Shown: positions 7,064 through 8,790 of the stretch, in pieces
Layout: each line of letters starts with the position of its first letter
Position numbering within the stretch: the stretch's first letter is position 1
Assembly (NCBI GenBank): GCA_019456245.1
Contig: VRUF01000025.1
Location: 1 to 8,790, forward strand
Length of the DNA: 8,790 nucleotides
Direction: 5' to 3'
From: Planctomycetota bacterium
Lineage (GTDB): Bacteria; Planctomycetota; Phycisphaerae; Sedimentisphaerales; Anaerohalosphaeraceae
The notes under the pieces: model-generated
Told to the model about the DNA's origin: nothing
Database searches by the model: none
The model's input: the letters and a program-made list of their open reading frames with translations, nothing else
Program-made: the position numbers and the translations under genes

Positions 7064-7119
7064 ACTCTAACTATATCCTCAAACTTCATTTTAAGCTGAC
7101 CGATAATGATGATCTGCAT
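7060..7119 (-). CDS. Possible 19-residue micro-ORF filling the gap before the membrane-protein pair
   Basis: The only gap over 15 nt in the window is 56 nt, and it is spanned exactly by a small ORF. Its ATG directly follows the TAA of the fibre gene (TAAATG). Its TGA overlaps the ATG of the 90-residue membrane protein (ATGA). The peptide would be MQIIIIGQLK followed by MKFEDIVRV. There is no Shine-Dalgarno, so expression would depend on reinitiation. The start and stop junctions match those of real genes in this operon, but 19 codons can arise by chance. It may act as a coupling leader, not as a functional peptide. Confidence 0.35.
   Translation of the reverse strand: MQIIIIGQLKMKFEDIVRV
7070..7075 (-). 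promoter_or_regulatory. Weak -10-like hexamer before the membrane-protein pair
   Basis: The minus strand reads TATAGT (5 of 6 matches to TATAAT), with exactly 6 nt before the ATG at 7063, the same spacing as the stronger candidate before the fibre gene at 3442. It lacks the extended TGn and has no recognisable -35. Taken alone it is weak; the repeated spacing is the only reason to list it. Confidence 0.25.
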
Positions 7120-8790
7120 TTACCAGTTGTTTGTAATGATAAGGTGAGTCGAGGACGCGGCGATACCAATTTTTCGGGTTACGGTACCGGTTGCGTTTGA
7201 GATTAGGCCATTGCTATCCGAGAGATAATAGGGCGTGCCGGTGCTCAAACTTGAGAAGCCGCCTACAATCCCGCCGAGATTGACAGTTACGTTAGCGGGC
7301 GCCGTAGCAGCCGCGTTGGTAAATCCAATAAAAGCGTCGCTCTGGTCGGTACTGGTAGCGCTTGCCTTATAAACAGCACTGGCCGTTTCCAATATTTCGA
7401 TTGCGAAGTTGAAGTCTTTTGCGCCGGTAGAGTCTATAAATGAATCACCACCGTTTGTGCTGTGCATAGCTTTTTCTCCACTAAAACACGACACATTACA
7501 ACCAAACCATTGCGGATAGTTACTACTGTCGAGCGAGCCTGAACGCTTCATCCAAAACCAATAGCGAGTACCCTCAGTGTTCTCGAATGCTGGTGAGAGC
7601 GTAAGTGTGTAATCTAGCGGGTCTGTGGTAAGAGTGGACATGTCCAGCGTAGTTGAACCATGAACAGTGGAGGTAGCTGGCGAGTTAGAGCTATCAGCAA
7701 CCAAATAAATTTCTATATTGCCCGTTGGTGTGCCGACTTTATTTAAAACAAACGTTACTATTTCTACTGAAGTAGTGGAAGTTAAAGTACCGTCAGTCCA
7801 GCTTTGTGCCACTTCTTGTGTGCCAGCAACCCTACCAAAACTTTGTTGGTTATCATCCGCTCCCCCGCTGTCTAGCCAGACTCTTGTAACCGTGCCACTT
7901 GCTACGCGAACCGCGTCATTTGCCGCCAAGTCTTCACCGGCGATTACGGAGTATGAAAAGCTACTACTATCGCCACTAGCCGCCGTTGTCTGCGTAGTAT
8001 TGTCAGGGAAAATTAACGCGGCGCCAGAACTAGAAATTCTAACATCGCCAAAAACATGCAATTCCGAAGCGGGCGTGGTGGTGGCGATACCCATTTTTGC
8101 AACCGTTATGTTAAATGCTCCTGCATCCCAATTAGCTGTGAGAGCTTTAGTCCCGTCTTGTCGTATAAAGATTTGGTTCAAGATTTCAGAGGTTGTTGGA
8201 AATGCTAATCGTGATACATTTGTTCCTTCTGCATAAATGGCAACCGTTGCCCCAGAGCCACTCCCAACGTCAGCAAATAGCTTGACTAAAATTCTATCGG
8301 TTGCAAGTAAATCTACATCTGCGGAAGTATGTGTAAACAATGAAACCGCAGCTTTTGAAGTTACAAGTCCCGAAGTTGATGATGTTGCTATAACCGTTTC
8401 ACCACCACCAGAAGCCCTTTTGTATATTACTGCATAAATGTTTACATCAGAATTACCTGCTGTCCTTTCTGCGTGAAAGTGAGCTTCAAATGTTCCTGCT
8501 GGAATATCTAAAATACCCAGACCACCCGTTTCATTAGTGAGGAAGTTGACTAAAGCCTGGTCATTTGTGGACGCTGTTAATCCTGATATTGAAAGCGTTG
8601 ATTCTGCGCCTCCTAAAGCAGCCGAGGTCATATCAAAATAGATACCACCAACATCTGATGCCGTGTTATTCCAAAAGTAGTCAACATCAAATGCTGTTGC
8701 TGAAGTATCTACATATATTTTAGTAACTGCATCCTGGTCTAATGTTGGGTCTGCAAGATTTATAATTTTATTACTATTCAAATCAAGAAG
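7120..8790 (-). CDS. C-terminal part of a modular tail-fibre / adhesin protein (start outside the window)
   Basis: The frame is open to the window edge, with 556 residues visible. The earliest in-window start is a TTG at 8781 (Leu 4), but it lies inside a conserved-looking shaft motif (LDLNSNKIINLADP, then DQDAVTKIYVD, residues 3-28), so the true start is upstream. Residues about 33-200 form a first jelly-roll (DIPAGTFEAHFHAER, 95-109; ATDRILVKLFADVG, 163-176). Residues 205-272 are a shaft segment with DGTKALTANWDAG (212-224), ATTTPASELHV (236-246) and FPDNTTQTTA (261-270). Residues about 280-304 and 471-554 together make a beta module shared with the fibre at 1526-3442. Residues about 305-470 are a second jelly-roll inserted in it, with IEIYLVADSS (359-368), NTEGTRYWFWMKR (404-416) and a C431/C435 pair. 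The protein ends LIITNNW. No signal peptide can be judged. Host binding is the inferred role. Confidence 0.8.
   Translation of the reverse strand, partial: LLDLNSNKIINLADPTLDQDAVTKIYVDTSATAFDVDYFWNNTASDVGGIYFDMTSAALGGAESTLSISGLTASTNDQALVNFLTNETGGLGILDIPAGTFEAHFHAERTAGNSDVNIYAVIYKRASGGGETVIATSSTSGLVTSKAAVSLFTHTSADVDLLATDRILVKLFADVGSGSGATVAIYAEGTNVSRLAFPTTSEILNQIFIRQDGTKALTANWDAGAFNITVAKMGIATTTPASELHVFGDVRISSSGAALIFPDNTTQTTAASGDSSSFSYSVIAGEDLAANDAVRVASGTVTRVWLDSGGADDNQQSFGRVAGTQEVAQSWTDGTLTSTTSVEIVTFVLNKVGTPTGNIEIYLVADSSNSPATSTVHGSTTLDMSTLTTDPLDYTLTLSPAFENTEGTRYWFWMKRSGSLDSSNYPQWFGCNVSCFSGEKAMHSTNGGDSFIDSTGAKDFNFAIEILETASAVYKASATSTDQSDAFIGFTNAAATAPANVTVNLGGIVGGFSSLSTGTPYYLSDSNGLISNATGTVTRKIGIAASSTHLIITNNW

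Noticed and set aside
7718..8236. 172-residue open frame on the plus strand
   Set aside because: It lies wholly antisense to the fibre gene, has low-complexity hydrophobic composition and no ribosome site. The minus-strand frame carries recognisable fibre motifs.

Overview
The window is a densely packed, single-direction block of tailed-phage virion genes. Every credible gene lies on the minus strand, so transcription runs from base 8790 towards base 1. No host metabolic gene, tRNA, rRNA, integrase, IS or CRISPR array is visible. Gaps between genes run from a 4-nt overlap to 56 nt, and no stretch over 300 bases lacks a gene. It is best read as part of a virus genome or prophage morphogenesis module. 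TGA is used as a normal stop at three gene ends and no gene has internal TGA codons, so the standard bacterial code applies.

In transcription order the layout is as follows. (1) 8790-7120: the C-terminal 556 residues of a modular tail-fibre or adhesin protein whose start lies outside the window. (2) 7119-7060: a 19-codon micro-ORF that exactly fills the gap. (3) 7063-6791 and 6794-6462: two small single-pass membrane proteins with overlapping ATGA stop/start. (4) 6456-5281: a probable head-tail connector or tail-ring protein carrying an inserted beta-sandwich. (5) 5281-3458: a large beta-rich protein resembling the tail-nozzle (tubular B / DNA-stabilisation) proteins of podoviruses. (6) 3442-1526: a second fibre protein ending in a 230-residue glycine-rich domain with a run of 12 Gly. 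(7) 1524-100: a long coiled-coil virion protein. (8) 97-1: the start of a further lysine-rich protein that runs off the window.

The order connector-like, nozzle-like, fibre, long coiled-coil protein suggests a short-tailed (podovirus-like) particle. The first protein would seal the portal, the second extend the tail tube, the fibres bind the host, and the coiled-coil protein might be an internal or ejected component. These assignments rest on sequence character and gene order, not on database matches.

Motifs in the first fibre (an 'ATTTPASELHV' segment followed by 'FPDNTTQTTA', and 'DGTKALTANWDAG') and in the second ('FGGDGNDGAL') are ones I associate from memory with Patescibacteria (CPR) genomes and viruses from groundwater or sediment metagenomes. 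A CPR-associated phage is therefore a reasonable but unproven guess. Codes with TGA as glycine (Gracilibacteria, Absconditabacteria) are excluded.

The points most worth following up are: a beta module shared by the two fibres, which in one of them is split by a complete jelly-roll insertion; an in-frame 12-bp tandem repeat encoding polyglycine; a perfect extended -10 promoter placed for a leaderless mRNA at the glycine-rich fibre gene; and the micro-ORF plus membrane-protein pair embedded in the virion operon.
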